Shown here: positions 21,384 to 32,722 of the stretch, in pieces
Numbering within the stretch: the first letter of the stretch is position 1
Layout: every line of letters begins with the position of its first letter
Source of the DNA: Guadua angustifolia
Taxonomy: Eukaryota > Streptophyta > Magnoliopsida > Poales > Poaceae
Assembly: GCA_036346375.1 (NCBI GenBank)
Contig: CM070508.1
Span: 23,814,852 to 23,878,851, forward strand
Length of the DNA: 64,000 nt
Reading direction: 5' to 3'
The notes under the pieces: generated by a model
What the model was told of the DNA's origin: nothing
What the model saw: the letters and a program-made list of their open reading frames with translations, nothing else
Databases searched by the model: none
Program-made: the position numbers and the translations under genes

Positions 21384-24325
21384 TTACATGCTTGACCTAG
21401 GGATTCTAGCCCCTAAAGCTGACAGTGCCGCAGCGGCCTTGGCCAGTGTTTCAGTGACGCCATAAACGATATCCTTATCGGCTTGGGCGGAACCAGGCAC
21501 TGGAACGAGTTTGGCCGATTGTTCTTTCACCTTCGCTACGGCCAGGCCAATGTCGGTCTTCTGGCTTTTCAGGAACGTTGAAGTGGCAGTCACCAGGACA
21601 AGATTGTTTGCAAGCTCTTCTTCCACTTTAGCCAATTCCTCCTCGAGCCGCTTCTTCGTCAACTCTAGTTTTTGCGCGGCGGACTTGGCGGCCTTGAGGG
21701 TAGAAGAATCTTCATCATACTTTTTCTTCTTGGCCTTTGCGTCTGCCACTAGCTCATCTAGCAGGCGTTGGTTGACTGCTTGAGCTTCTCGCTGTGCCAG
21801 TCTAGCCGTTGCCGCTTCAACTTCCAATTTTGTCATCTATATGATGACGTCCAAGATAGTTTTCGTGGCCTCAGCGGGAGATCGTCTTCAACAACAGCCA
21901 TTGCATCGCGGATTGGCTGAGCATTGGCCAAGATGTCTACCTCCAGCTGAGAAATCGCAGTTAAAAGCCGATTCAGCTTCTCCTGCATGTTTGGGCCCGA
22001 TTGGACGACCGTAGCGGATGCCTTCTGGGAGACGGTGATGATATTACGGATGTCTGCCACATAGTCGTCAGGGGCAATCACTTCTGGGTCGACTAGCTCG
22101 TCCAAAGTAAAGTCGAGCAAGTCATCTGGGTCCGTTGACTCCTCCGGCGCAGCTTCCTTGGTGGTCTGTTGAGGAGGCGAAGGAGCAAGGAGCCGTGCTG
22201 GAGGAGGCAGTATCGGTGGGCTAGCAGCATTGGCGTTTTGAAGATCGGCCAATGCCCCGGCGGCTTGCGAAGACGTCGCCGGCTGAAAACCGATAAAGAA
22301 TGCGTTAGGGATCAGTAAAATACTCAAAAGAAGCAAGAAGGATTCACCTCTACAAAAACCGATGCATGGGGAGAGCTCTCGGCACTTTGTTCGGTGCATT
22401 TTTGGCGGCGGGCCGGAGCTTTCGTCGACTTAGGTTTTTCTGCAAGAAATTAATTATACAAAGTCAACAGCTGAGCAACAAGACAAGGGAAGCAATTATC
22501 GGTTCCAAACACTTACTGGAAACTCGGCCTTTTTCGAGTTCCGAAAGTGACGGGCTTTGAATACGGAGGCTACCAGAAGAATAGCCAGTTAGGCCAGTAG
22601 CTTGATTGGGCCTTTTCCCTTTAGGCCCCGCAGCCGACGGAACAGCCGAAGGAGCGACGGTAGTTTGATCAACCGTAGCATTCTGAAAGAAGACAAGGGA
22701 ATCAACAGTTAAAATCACGTAGGAAAGAAACTCAGGCACAAGGTATAAGAAAACAAGCCGATACCTCTACAGATACAGATGAGTTAGAATAACCCGACGA
22801 GCTGGAAGAATCCGAACTATCTTCGCTCGAACTGCTGCTAGAAGAAACTATCGTCGGCTCTTGGAAATCCGGTAAGAATGTCTCTATAATGGCCGACGGT
22901 GTGCGATCCAAATAAAGGGCTTCCGATATAGGCGCCCACCAAGCCGAGAACTGACTAGCGCGGCGGGAATTCAGGAAAAAGCGTGGAAGATCAAAAACTT
23001 GAAATTCATCGGCTATTTCCGAAATAATTTTGGCTGCAGTCACATTAGTCACCCTGGCCCTTGGTTCAAGACGACTGAAGAGGGGCAAACTAGGCACCAC
23101 CTGGCCGAAACCCAGCTGACGAGCATACACCGAGGGATGGTAAAACTCATATGACGGCTGAAACATCCTATTGCGGGAGTTCAAGCCGACATGGAGGATG
23201 CAAGGAGAAATAAAAATTGATGCAGACTCTAAAGTCGATGCCGCATCAAAGAACTATCAAAGATCCGTGATGAAGGAAAGAAGGCCATTGAAAATCGGCC
23301 GCATTGCTGTAGGAAAAGAAGTCTTGTTGACCAAAGGATGCATTGTCCAAATGAAGGAAGAAGGACAAATACTTTTTAAAGTCTATCGGGGTAATCCCGT
23401 GTCACCATCGAACACATCACCAATCTCTCTCCATGTGACCGACCGCTCAGATCATGGAGTGGTGCCTTGAGGTAATCCTCGCAGGGAAGGCCGAGTCTTC
23501 TAAGGGTTCAGAGATGAGTGATCGGCTAAATATGCTATAAAGCCAGAGCTGGACGAGCCATAACGGACCACCTATGTTGCCAACAATAAATTGAGCGAAA
23601 CCAGAAAAAAGCCGACTTCTGATAATATGCATCATCTGATATACAGCCCCAAGAAGCATCTTGCCAAGTGCCAGCCGACGGCCTTCAACCAGCTGCTCTG
23701 CCACATATTGATATACTTGGGTCGGTCCAAGAGAAGCTCCACAGAAAAGAAACCAATCCAGCCACAGATTCAAAAAAGCTGCATGCTCCTCATCTGATAC
23801 TAGTCCATTAACCTTGTTATTATGTTGAATGTACTTGGACCATCCCTCACCTTTTGATCAGATTAGTTTGTATCTTGGCTTGCCACTAAAAGCCGATATC
23901 TGGTCTCCGTCCGACCTAAGGCAACAAAGCTCGGCTATGTCTAAGAGGGTTGGGCCGATGGGGCCAGTCCGGAAAAGAAAAACATTAAGAGTGTCCGACC
24001 AAAAATAACAAGCCGTGGCCACCAAGGGCTCATTGGCTTCAGGGTTTGCAAGACTCAGCGGAAGACATTCGGCTATGCCCATGTTTTCCAATTCAGACTT
24101 CTTTTGGGCCGATACCCGGATGTACCAGATTCTCCAGCCTTTGAGAGCCGTCGGCCAAGTCCTAAAGCTTTTTCCCCATTCTTTTATGTTATATCCTTTA
24201 GCCGATAAAGGGAGTCTAGGAATTTCCTCGTTAATAACTATATCGGCAGTCGAGTTTCCTACCGGTCCTAGGTAGTATTGATCTTCACTTTCAGGAATCG
24301 GGATCAGTACCTGTGAGGGATCCAT
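21384..24325 (-). pseudogene. Antisense plant mobile domain (PMD)-type gene of element C
   Basis: Transcribed opposite to pol. Exon 1 (24325 to about 23450) starts MDPSQVLIPIPESEDQYY and contains the PMD-like core: WGKSFRTWPTALKGWRIW, CYFWSDTLNVFLFRTGPIGP, then, past one TGA at 23858-23860, WLDWFLFCGASLGPTQVYQY and GGPLWLVQLWLYS. Further PMD sequence is at 23184-22765 (EFYHPSVYARQLGFGQVVP), ending in a poly-Ser tract. Introns with GT...AG ends are 22764-22683, 22516-22440 and 22347-22283. The exons between encode basic then Pro/acidic sequence, and the final exon 21836-21384 is a coiled coil (KKRLEEELAKVEEELANN). PMD proteins are linked to silencing and transposons in plants; any role here is inferred. 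Confidence 0.78.
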
Positions 24326-24442
24326 TCAGCCGATGAGGGAGGTGGAAAGCTTGATCACCAGCACAGAGAAGACGATTGAAGGAGGAAAGCCGATTGCGTA
24401 TAAAGGTAGAGCCGAAAGCGTGAAAATGACCGTGGGGGTCCC

Positions 24443-24454
24443 GATATATATATA
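24443..24454 (-). promoter_or_regulatory. TATA-like box of the element C antisense gene
   Basis: An alternating TATATATATA run on the minus strand (CCGTATATATATATCGGG) lies about 120 bp upstream of ATG 24325, between the antisense gene and the 3' LTR. It occupies the same relative place as the TATA-like box of the antisense gene in element B. Confidence 0.5.
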
Positions 24455-24644
24455 CGGTGAAAAGTGAAAACGGCGGAATAAATTATCGAGCGACACAGGA
24501 AGTTATAGTGCGTTAAGGTGCATGCAGACGCGAATTAATGCAAAGAAGCTATCGAGCAGTTCTTTAGTTAGTAAAGAAGAAGCAGATGGACAAAGAAGCC
24601 GATGGGTGAAGAAGCCGATGGATTTTTGAAAGATAAACAAATTA

Positions 24645-24666
24645 TCTTCCAAAAATGGGGGGCATA
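24645..24666 (+). promoter_or_regulatory. Element C polypurine tract
   Basis: AAAAATGGGGGGCATA ends at the first base of the 3' LTR (24667), the position required for plus-strand DNA priming. Confidence 0.8.
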
Positions 24667-25308
24667 TGTTTGCACCAGTTTTTGGAAACTACGAGAAGAA
24701 TCGGCAGAAAAGGACAAATTTGGATAGCGCACGAGACATCGTTGGAAAATTTGGATAATGTACGTCAAGCTCTTGGGAAATAGGAGTCGGTTAGGAAAGT
24801 ATAGCCGACACGAGTATGCTGTCAGAATCGAAAGCGTGACTCAGTCGGCTAAACAGTATATAAAGCGCACTAAAGTCGCTTGGAGAGAACAACAAATACC
24901 AAAACCACATCTACTAGTTCCTTTCATAGTTTTTAGTTTTTTTAGCTCTGTAAGCTTTCCTCTGTAAGTCGACATCGATCAAATAAAGTTGCGAATCGCC
25001 GATTGTTTGGTCGTCATCGATTTCTTCAGGTTTGATTTGTTCTGTCTTGTTGCGCATCGCCTTTTCAGAATCGATCTGTCTTTTACCCTCGGATTAGTCT
25101 TGATCGACTAATCTAGTTATCTTTCTAATCGGCTTTTCAGCTGATTTTTGTCCTAGTCGATTTGCATCTGGAAATCGGCTTGATTGAATTTTACAACATC
25201 TCCTTATCGATTATAGGGTCAAATCGATTGGCACGCCTCACATTTGAACCCGGCGTTCGTCTGGTGTGTTGTAGGCCAGAAACCCTCTTCACATTTTTGG
25301 TGCCAACA
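24667..25308 (+). repeat. Element C 3' LTR
   Basis: 642 bp, TGTTTGCACC to GGTGCCAACA, followed by the TSD GTACC. TATATAAAG lies at 24857-24865. It is nearly colinear with the 5' LTR except in two short divergent patches. Confidence 0.93.
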
Positions 25309-27473
25309 GTACCGCGTCTTGGATTCGCCCAATACTTCGCTGACGAAATAAACCGAGCACAAAATCCTCTGCAGGTGTCCCTCCTCCTCCAGCTCCACAA
25401 CAATTGCAGCGCTGACTACGTGAGTCGTTGCCGCTATGTAAAGCAGAAGGGGTTCCTCTAGCGCTAGCGCGACCAATATCGGAGGTATGGTCAGGAGCGC
25501 TTTCAGATCCTCGAAAGCTTGTTGAGCCTTGGGAGTCCATTGAAAGTTGTCTTGTTTCTTCAAGAGTTTGAAAAATGGCATCCCCCAAGTGCCCAGGCGA
25601 GCAATAAACCGGCCGAGTGCTACCATGCACCCTGTGAGCTTCTGGACTTCCTTCTGGCAAGTTGGCGATTTCATTTTGAGAATAGTGTTGATTTTCTAGG
25701 GGTTTGCCTCGATACCGCGACGAGACACGATAAATCCGAGTAGCTTCCCCGAGAGAGCCCTGAAAACGCACTTCTCGGGGTTGAGCTTCATCTTGAAGGC
25801 CCTTAGGCTTTCAAACGTCTCGGCCAAATCAGATGTGAGATCTTTCTTCGTTCGGTTTTTAACCACAACGTCGTCTACGTATGCCTCCATGTTGCGTCCG
25901 AGTTGAGTGTGAAAACACCGCTGTATAGCGCGCTGGTAGGTCGCATCAGCGTTTTTCAACCTGAATGGCATTGTGATGTAGCAGTACGCACCGAACGGAG
26001 TGATGAATGAGGTCTTGATGTAGTCTTCTTCCTTCAGCCTGATTTGGTGATACCTTGAGTATGCGTCTAGGAAACTTAGGAGCTCGCACCCGGCGGTCGA
26101 GTCTACTACTTGATCGATGCGGGGCAACCCGAAGGGATCCTTTGAGCACGCCTTATTGAGATCAGTGTAATCGACACACATGCGTCAACTTTTATTCTTT
26201 TTGCGTACAAGGACCGGATTCGCCAACCAGTCGGGATGATACACTTCTTTTATGAAATTAGCGGCTAAAAGTTTGGTGATCTCCTCCCTGATGGCGTCGC
26301 GGCGATCTTGTGCGAACCGTCGGAGTCGCTACTTGATGGGTTTTGCTTTTTCGTCAACATTGAGAGAGTGCTCGATCACCTCCCTAGGAACACCGGCATG
26401 TCGGATGGCTTCCAAGCAAAAATATCCCGGTTTGCCCGAAGGAAAGCGACGAGCGCATCTTCCTATTTGGGATCAAGCCTTTTCCCAATCAAGGCCGTTT
26501 GGGCCGAGTTGGACGGGTCAAGAATCACCTTCTTGACTCCCTCGTCAGGCTTCATACTCGACTTGGCTTGCTTTGCAGCCGGAGCGTCGCCTTCGCCCTG
26601 CGGGAGGGCAGCTGCTAGCCGGATCTTCTCAGCATCGGCCGATGCCTCCAGCAGCTCAGCCAGGTCGTAGCTTTCCTTGTCGCACACGAAGGACTGCTTG
26701 ACATCCCCCCGAACCGTGATGACGCCGTTTGGTCCCGGCATCTTCAGTGCCAGATACGTGTAGTGGGGGACGGCCATGAACCTGGCCAATCCTGGCCTTC
26801 CCAAGATGGCATGGTATGCCATCTCGAAATCGGCCACCTCGAAATTCAGGTACTCCGTTCGGTAGTTCTCCTTGGTTCCGAACGTCACCGGTAGTGTGAT
26901 TTGCCCGAGTGGTACCGTCGAGGTCCCGGGGATTACCCCGTGGAACGGCGACGATCGACGCTTCAATTCAGAGCGAGGGATCTTCATATCATCGAAGGTT
27001 TTGGAGAAAAGGACGTTGAGCCCACTTCCTCCGTCGACCAGCACCCTCTTGAGCCTGACACTGCGTACGATAGGGTCCAGGACCAGAGGATATCTCCTTG
27101 GTAATGGGACGCAGTAGGGATGATCCGAGCAATCACATGTGATCGGGACCTCAGACCACCTTAGGAAATGGGTCGTCGCCGGTGTTACTGTGTTGACCTC
27201 CCGAGCGGTAAGCTTCTGCTTCCGCTTGGACTCATACGCAGCCGAGCCTCCGAATATATAATTGAGCTCGCACTCGATCACCTGGCAATCGCCCCCGTCT
27301 TCTTCAGGTGGATCTTGCTTCTTTGCTGCCTCGCCCTTGCCCCGGTTCGCCCTATTGCTACTCTCCCGGGCAAACCTCTTCAGGGTGTAGCGGTCCTTGA
27401 CTGCGTGCTTCCCTTGGGGGTGGAAAGGGCAAATAGCATCCATTACCTCATCGTAGTCATTGTTCTGCGGCAC
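25309..27473 (-). pseudogene. pol: Element B protease, reverse transcriptase and start of RNase H
   Basis: The frame 27473-26463 carries the variant gag zinc motif CPFHPQGKHAVKD, the protease active site RVLVDGGSGLNVLF (about 27015-27050) and YHAILGRPGLARFMA. RT continues in 26181-25696 with MCVDYTDLNKACSKDPFGLP, LLSFLDAYSRYHQIRL and catalytic YVDD at 25869-25880. A shift near 25700 leads to 25674-25309: thumb (VQKLTGCMVALGRFIARLG), LLLYIAATTHVVSA, and RNase H up to SKTRY, where element C begins. One changed Cys in the zinc motif (VKDRYTLK) and the frameshifts indicate decay. Confidence 0.92.
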
Positions 27474-27587
27474 TCGGGGCCGGCCGCGCTCAGCTGCAGT
27501 GACCAGCTCTCCAGGCCCATGCTTCTTGTCCCTTTGCTTGGAGGACTCGGTGTGGTCCTTTTTGTCCTTCTGCCACGGGCGATCTTT

Positions 27588-29045
27588 CTAGCGCTCCGCC
27601 AGGGCGTCCGAGGCCGTGGCATAGCGATCGGCCAAGGTGAACATCTCCCTAACGGTGGTCGACGGACTCTGGGACATCTTCTTGATCAAGTCAGGGTCGC
27701 TGACTCCCTTCTGGAAGGCAGCTATGACGACCGCTTCTGAGGCATCCCGAATGGTATTTTTCTTCTGCATGAAGCGCCGAATAAATTCCCGCAGGGATTC
27801 ATTCTTCTTCTGATGAAGTTGATACAGGTCCCACGAGGTCCCAGGCCTCCCGTATGTGCCCTGGAAGTTTGAGATGAACTGCTCACAGAGATCACCCCGG
27901 GAATCAATAGAACCCGCTGGGGGTCCGGTGAGCCAAGCTTGGGTTGATGGGGCGAGCGTGACCGGCAGGTAATTTTCCATTACACTCTGATCGCCCCCGG
28001 CTGCCTTGATTGCAAGGGCATAAACTTGCAGCCAGGCCTCCAGATCTCTTTCTCCGTCAAACTTGACGATGCCCCTAGGGTTGAAGACGTCGGGCCAAAC
28101 CACTCGGCGAAGTCGGGGGGTGAAGGCGCGGACCCCATCGATGGGCTCGCTGCTGCGCCGTCGAGGCGATCAGCGCAGGGGCGTCTCGTCTCAGTGATCT
28201 CCATCGTCACTCCCGGCCCAGCGACAATGATCCTTGCGGTCGGTATGGTCATCGTGTCGGCCATTGCGATCGTCCCGGCCATAATAGCTGATGCCAAAAC
28301 GTTCATAGTCATCCTCACGCCGGCGCCGCTCCCCCTCTTCCCATTCACGCCGCCTGGTGTTAATATCCAAGCGGAGATCACGGTTGAGGCTCGGCGAGTC
28401 TTCGCCCGTGAAGCTCGCCGATCGCCGGGGCCGACTTTGGGCGATCCATTGCCGCCGCCGGTCTCGGTAGCCGCATGAACACGAGTGTGCCTTCTCCGCG
28501 GGTGCTTCCTGGTTTTGCTGAACCGCTGCCGTCGTCACCATGGCCTTAACTTGGGCCACGATCGGGGCAGTGGGGCTGTCGGGACCAAGGATCGGCCCTA
28601 GGGTGTCGAGCAGCGTCTTGGAAGCGACAATGTTCTGCTGCGGCATGTGGAAGACCAGTTGGTCCCCTTTCTTCGCCTGCAGAAACTCCTCGTTGACGTT
28701 GCGCCCCCGATTCTGGAGGGACCTCGCGCGCTCTTCCCGGGCCGTGCGACGGAGACGCTCCGCCTCCACTGTGTCTGCGGCTTCTTGCTGGTGCAGGGTA
28801 TCGGTCCGATCGTCCTCGATCGCGAAGACGCCATGGAAGGCTCCTTGAGAGCGGGTGGCCGTAGTGCCCTTCGATCCGGACCGGAGCTCGGATGATGGAG
28901 CAATGGGAGATTTCTCAGGGTGGGTCGAACCCAGCCCTGAGAGGACGAGCTTACCAAGACCGTCGGCGACGAAGTCCAGGCTTCCAAAGCAGAAGACTTG
29001 GCTGGGGGTGAAGGAGACGGTGATCGCACTGGGTGCGGCCATCAA
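27588..29045 (-). pseudogene. gag: Element B gag
   Basis: The N-terminal frame 29045-28191 starts MMAAPSAITVSFTPSQVFCF, 46 bp after the 5' LTR, and encodes a basic, Arg-rich region. Reading continues in 28103-27588 with the gag domain: NPRGIVKFDGERDLEAWLQV, AIKAAGGDQSVMENYLPVTL, CEQFISNFQGTYGRP and SLREFIRRFMQKKNTI. At least one frameshift (about 28110-28200) separates the halves. Compared with element A, this copy preserves the long N-terminal gag segment that A lacks. Confidence 0.88.
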
Positions 29046-29071
29046 ACTCAGGGAGGACGATCTTCACGCTA

Positions 29072-29091
29072 CCCCTACCTGGCGCGCCAAC
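29072..29091 (-). promoter_or_regulatory. Element B primer-binding site
   Basis: Immediately downstream of the 5' LTR on the minus strand is GTTGGCGCGCCAGGTAGGGG, in the position of a tRNA primer-binding site and of the TTGGCGCGCC type I associate with grass Tat elements. The tRNA is not assigned here. Confidence 0.65.
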
Positions 29092-29627
29092 TGTCGATGT
29101 TTATGATCGGCAATAAAGAAGAGTGAACAGGGCAAAGCGGAAGATCTGAGCTTGATAGTAACGCAAGACACAAGGAGATTTATCCAGGTTCGGGCTCTCC
29201 GATGAAGATAATACCCTAGTCCTGCGTTCGGTGTTTTTTGGTGTATGGAAGTGTGTTCTTTCTTACAAATCTTTCTCCTCTCTCTCTTTGTCTCGAAGCT
29301 CCCCTCCTCTTTATACAATAGAGGAGGGTTGCCTTTGTACAGTAGTGGAGGCTGTTGAAGCACAGCAGAGGGGGCAGTTGGGCGCAGAGGAGAGATTGTC
29401 CTGTGCATGGCCGACCATGCACGGTGGCCTGCAGGGGCAGAGCCGCCCTTTGCAGGGGCGCAAGCGCTGCCCACCTAACCTGTCGACACCTTCTCCCGGT
29501 CTTTCCCTTGCTGCGCACGGCTAAGGCCTTCTGGAAGGTCCCTCTTCTGCGTAACCGGCCTAGCCCACCCCCTTGGGATAATCCGGACGGCCCATTAAGC
29601 AAGTACCCGGGATCCGTGTATTCCACA
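29092..29627 (-). repeat. Element B 5' LTR
   Basis: 536 bp. Element orientation starts TGTGGAATACACGG at 29627 and ends CATCGACA at 29092, with intact TG/CA. The minus-strand TATA box is at 29310-29315. It matches 8693-9228 along its full length. Confidence 0.93.
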
Positions 29628-31035
29628 CCATCACCTTCTTCCTTGGCTCCAGCGAAGCACCACCGCAACTGTGCCATCGCTGTCCTGAGCCGACCTTCTC
29701 TGGCATGTCTCACATGGTGCCACGCCTGTGCCCCATGTCCCACCACGATGCACCACGTCGGCACCACCTCGGTGCAAAAGTCAACATGTCGGCCACATCA
29801 TCGTGCGCCCGTGCATCAATGTCAACAGCTGTGTCAGCGGCCACATGGATCGGTCACATCATCCCTAGCTCCAACGTGGCACACCACATCAGCCGATCCG
29901 CCACATCATCGCAAGTTCCCTTGGTGGATGCAGTCCACCGTGAGCTGAGCCACTAACACGTGGGCCCCATGTGTCAATAGGTATTTCATTTATTTTTCCT
30001 ATTTTCCAAAAAATGGAGCCAATCATATCTTGCCACGTGTCAATCATTTTCTTTTTCTTTGATATTTTATCCGAGGAACTTTCAGGAGACCGTTCTCCTT
30101 CGTTCGAGCTTTGATTCTAGTGATTCAAATTTCTAAATTCAAGATCTACCTTCTAGTACCATTCTTTTCAATTTTTGAATTTTGTTTAAGTTTGTTTTAT
30201 TTGTTTGTTCTCTTTCGCCTATAGACGACGTAGGCAAAGCTCATTCGAATCAGCAATTGGAGGTAGAACCAGCAGGATGCAATGAGGGCAAGTCTTCTTT
30301 GAACATGTTAATCTTAAATTTTATAAAATTCTTATGTTGTTTTAAATTATGCATGCTTACTTTTATGCAATATACTTTAAACGTGGTTTTAAGTTTTAGT
30401 TAAATTCCAGATTTGTTATACCCTCGTTAACACTAATCGTGACGAATCTTGGTCACCCTAGATGATACTAGCTATTTTATCTGGTGATAACCAATAGTGT
30501 AGCATGAGACGGCAGAATTGCTTAGTCCAGCTTAGACGTTTCGGTATTATGCCATTATGGAAATCTTTTCAAACATTGTTTAAACTTATTTGTGAGGTTG
30601 CGATAATTGGTATTGTTGCTGTTATTTAAATAAAATAAAGTGGAAATAATTTAGACCAGGGTGGATAAGTGTTTGGTGGGTGCTGGATGCACGAGACCTT
30701 GAAAGTGAATGTTCCGCTCTAGTCAATTAAGGACTGAAGTATGAGTTACCATGAACTGAGCATTACCATACAACCACAAGTCTATATAGGTATGGCCTGA
30801 CTAATTAATTTGTACATCTTGTTGTTGGCTTCGCCAGTCGGTAGAATATGGGTGTCGGATAGAGACAGTTTTTCCCGACATGGTGCAAGATGGGGCCTCT
30901 GACTAGGTGGATGGAACCCTTCAGCAGTGAAACCTTACCGGGCGAAGTTAATAGCAGGATTGTACGTTGTAAAGGCCTTGTCATGATCTCTCTACCGACA
31001 CACTAAAGGAAGTGTGTTAATTGCATGGCAACAAG
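29628..31035 (+). other. Middle segment of solo LTR F
   Basis: No gene. After the TSD copy (29628-29632), sequence continues LTR F: a GC-rich CACC/CATC-rich start (29640-29960), a T-rich tract, then an A+T-rich region with ACTAAAGGAAGTGTGTTAAT near 31000, which aligns with LTR H near 36490. It ends with the TSD ACAAG (31031-31035) of LTR G. Confidence 0.75.
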
Positions 31036-32722
31036 TGAAAGACCATGTGGAGGTCTATTCTTGTGTGTGATGAGTAATTGACGAGTTTTGAGTGTGGTTT
31101 GATTTGTATTTGAGTTTGATTTAAAGTGAATTGGATTTGAAGCAATTTGAGTGTTGGTTGCTTTTCTTAGTGCTACCGACCTGGGGGCAGTAGCATCGGA
31201 CCGTTGAGAGAAATTATGAATGATTAATGATTTTGTGATAACCATTGAATATATTTGTGGGCATTGCTATGTGAAAGGTTTTTCCTTGTCTTTGATGGTT
31301 GCAGGGCGACGGTGCTAGGTCATGGTGAGGCGGAGGATGACCGGGACTAGGCGAGGAGCGTCGGAGGTCCAGACGGTCGGGAGATCGCCGGAAGATGACC
31401 GAAGACGGAGTCCGGGCAAGCCAAGAAGATAAGGAAAGGAGATGATGCTAGCTAGATGCCGCGTGGATCAATGAGGGCCGTCGGATTGCGGTCTAGTTGA
31501 TAGGTTAGCGGGTCTAGGTAGTATGCTTTGAAAACCGTACAAGAAAACCTGGTATATGTGTGGGTTTTGGGTTAGCCCTTGCATGGCTGTGTGAGTGGGT
31601 CAATCCTAGCCCTTAGACGAGTGTCCTAGGGTTGAGGGACTCATCCAAGGGTGGTAGGTGGCCCAAGAGTAGTATAAATAGGGGTGGAGGGGTGGCCTCC
31701 TCCCCTTGAAGGTTTTGAGTTGCTCCTTTGAGTTTTGCCCACATGAAGTGAGGCTTTGTAAACCTTCCCACCAGAAATACAAAGAAATTTCTTTACATTA
31801 TTGTGAATTTAAATTCCGCATTTACATTATGTCTTTCCTTTACGCAATTTAAATTCAGCATTTACGTTACGCATTTACTTTCCCGCAATTTACATTCATG
31901 CAATTTGGATTTGCCTCCCCTCCTTCTAAATGCTGATCTTGGATGTTTTGAGTGTGTTCATATGGTTTTACATCTCTTTTGCACTCTTTGATTAAGTAGA
32001 GATCATCTTTTCTTTCAAGTTCCAGTTCTGTCCAGAACTTGTTCTTCGCGCAGCAGTTAGTATTTGATTTTTAGAAAAATCTAGAAAACTACTTTTTGTG
32101 TGATTCTTATTGGAGATTGTGCAGGACTCCCATATCCATATGTAGAAAAAATTTTGAGTTCACTTGTTGCACCGTTTGGGCGCCATGAGGTGAAAACCGA
32201 GCCCCAAATTTTCTGCTCGAAATTCCTGACTGTCTGTGTTCATATATTTATGATGATTTTTCTACATGGCTTTTTGATCTGAAATTTGTTAGAGAGATTT
32301 ACGACTCATCTTCTCATAGGGATAAAATTTCTCATAATTTTGTGAATATCAGAAACCCACCAACCTCCTGTTCAAATTAAAGACAGCTTCTGAAAATATC
32401 TGCTTTTGCTTTTCTAAAAGAGACTTTTGTGTCTTGACTTGATCTCTTTTAGAAAAGAAGTATTTGAATTGATTCCTCTTTATTTGGACACTTGACAACC
32501 AGGATTGTGATTGAAAAATCCCTCACATATTTTATGGATCTCATCCATGTAAGCTAGGGATACACATAGTTGTCTAGTCGTTCAGGTTTTGCAGTGTTTT
32601 TGAATTTGAGAACCTTTGGTTTTCTTCTTGCGATCTTGTAAAGGTTTTAGTTGGAGTATTTTTGGGGAAAATTTATTTGCAACCAGTCACCCCCCCCCTC
32701 TGTTCTCCATCTCGATCCTTCA
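31036..32722 (+). mobile_element. Solo LTR G, copia-like, nested in F
   Basis: TGAAAGACC at 31036 to CGATCCTTCA at 32722, with perfect TSD ACAAG at 31031-31035 and 32723-32727. Aligning F with LTR H across this point shows the flanks were once contiguous. At 31673-31680 TATAAATA precedes a G-rich leader. The end, CAACCAGTCACCCCCCCCCTCTG...CTCGATCC, resembles the LTR tails of large Ty1/copia elements of grasses (SIRE/Maximus type), which is my basis for the superfamily. No internal region remains. A second copy starts at 62685. Confidence 0.82.

Larger units (their letters stand above)
15481..25308 (+). mobile_element. Element C: integrase-less Tat-type retrotransposon with antisense PMD gene, nested in B
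   Basis: LTRs at 15481-16119 and 24667-25308 both start TGTTTGCACC and end GCCAACA, and they flank the element. Target-site duplication GTACC is perfect (15476-15480 and 25309-25313). Removing C restores a continuous RNase H frame in B. Internal order on the plus strand is gag, protease, RT, RNase H and the first few residues of a second RNase H, after which pol stops. An antisense multi-exon gene fills 21384-24325. No integrase motif is found, so C is non-autonomous. LTR differences are concentrated in patches near 15625-15665 and 15870-15890. Confidence 0.95.
8693..29627 (-). mobile_element. Element B: Tat-lineage Ty3/gypsy retrotransposon, nested in F
   Basis: Two 536-bp LTRs (8693-9228 and 29092-29627) are in the same orientation and differ at about 25 positions by eye. 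They flank minus-strand gag, protease, RT, RNase H, archaeal-type RNase H and integrase. Flanking bases are CCATT (8688-8692) and CCATC (29628-29632), a TSD with one change. Excluding nested element C, B is about 11.1 kb. An antisense spliced gene (10171-12837) lies between integrase and the 3' LTR. Frameshifts in gag, integrase and the antisense gene make this copy non-functional even before C inserted. Confidence 0.93.
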
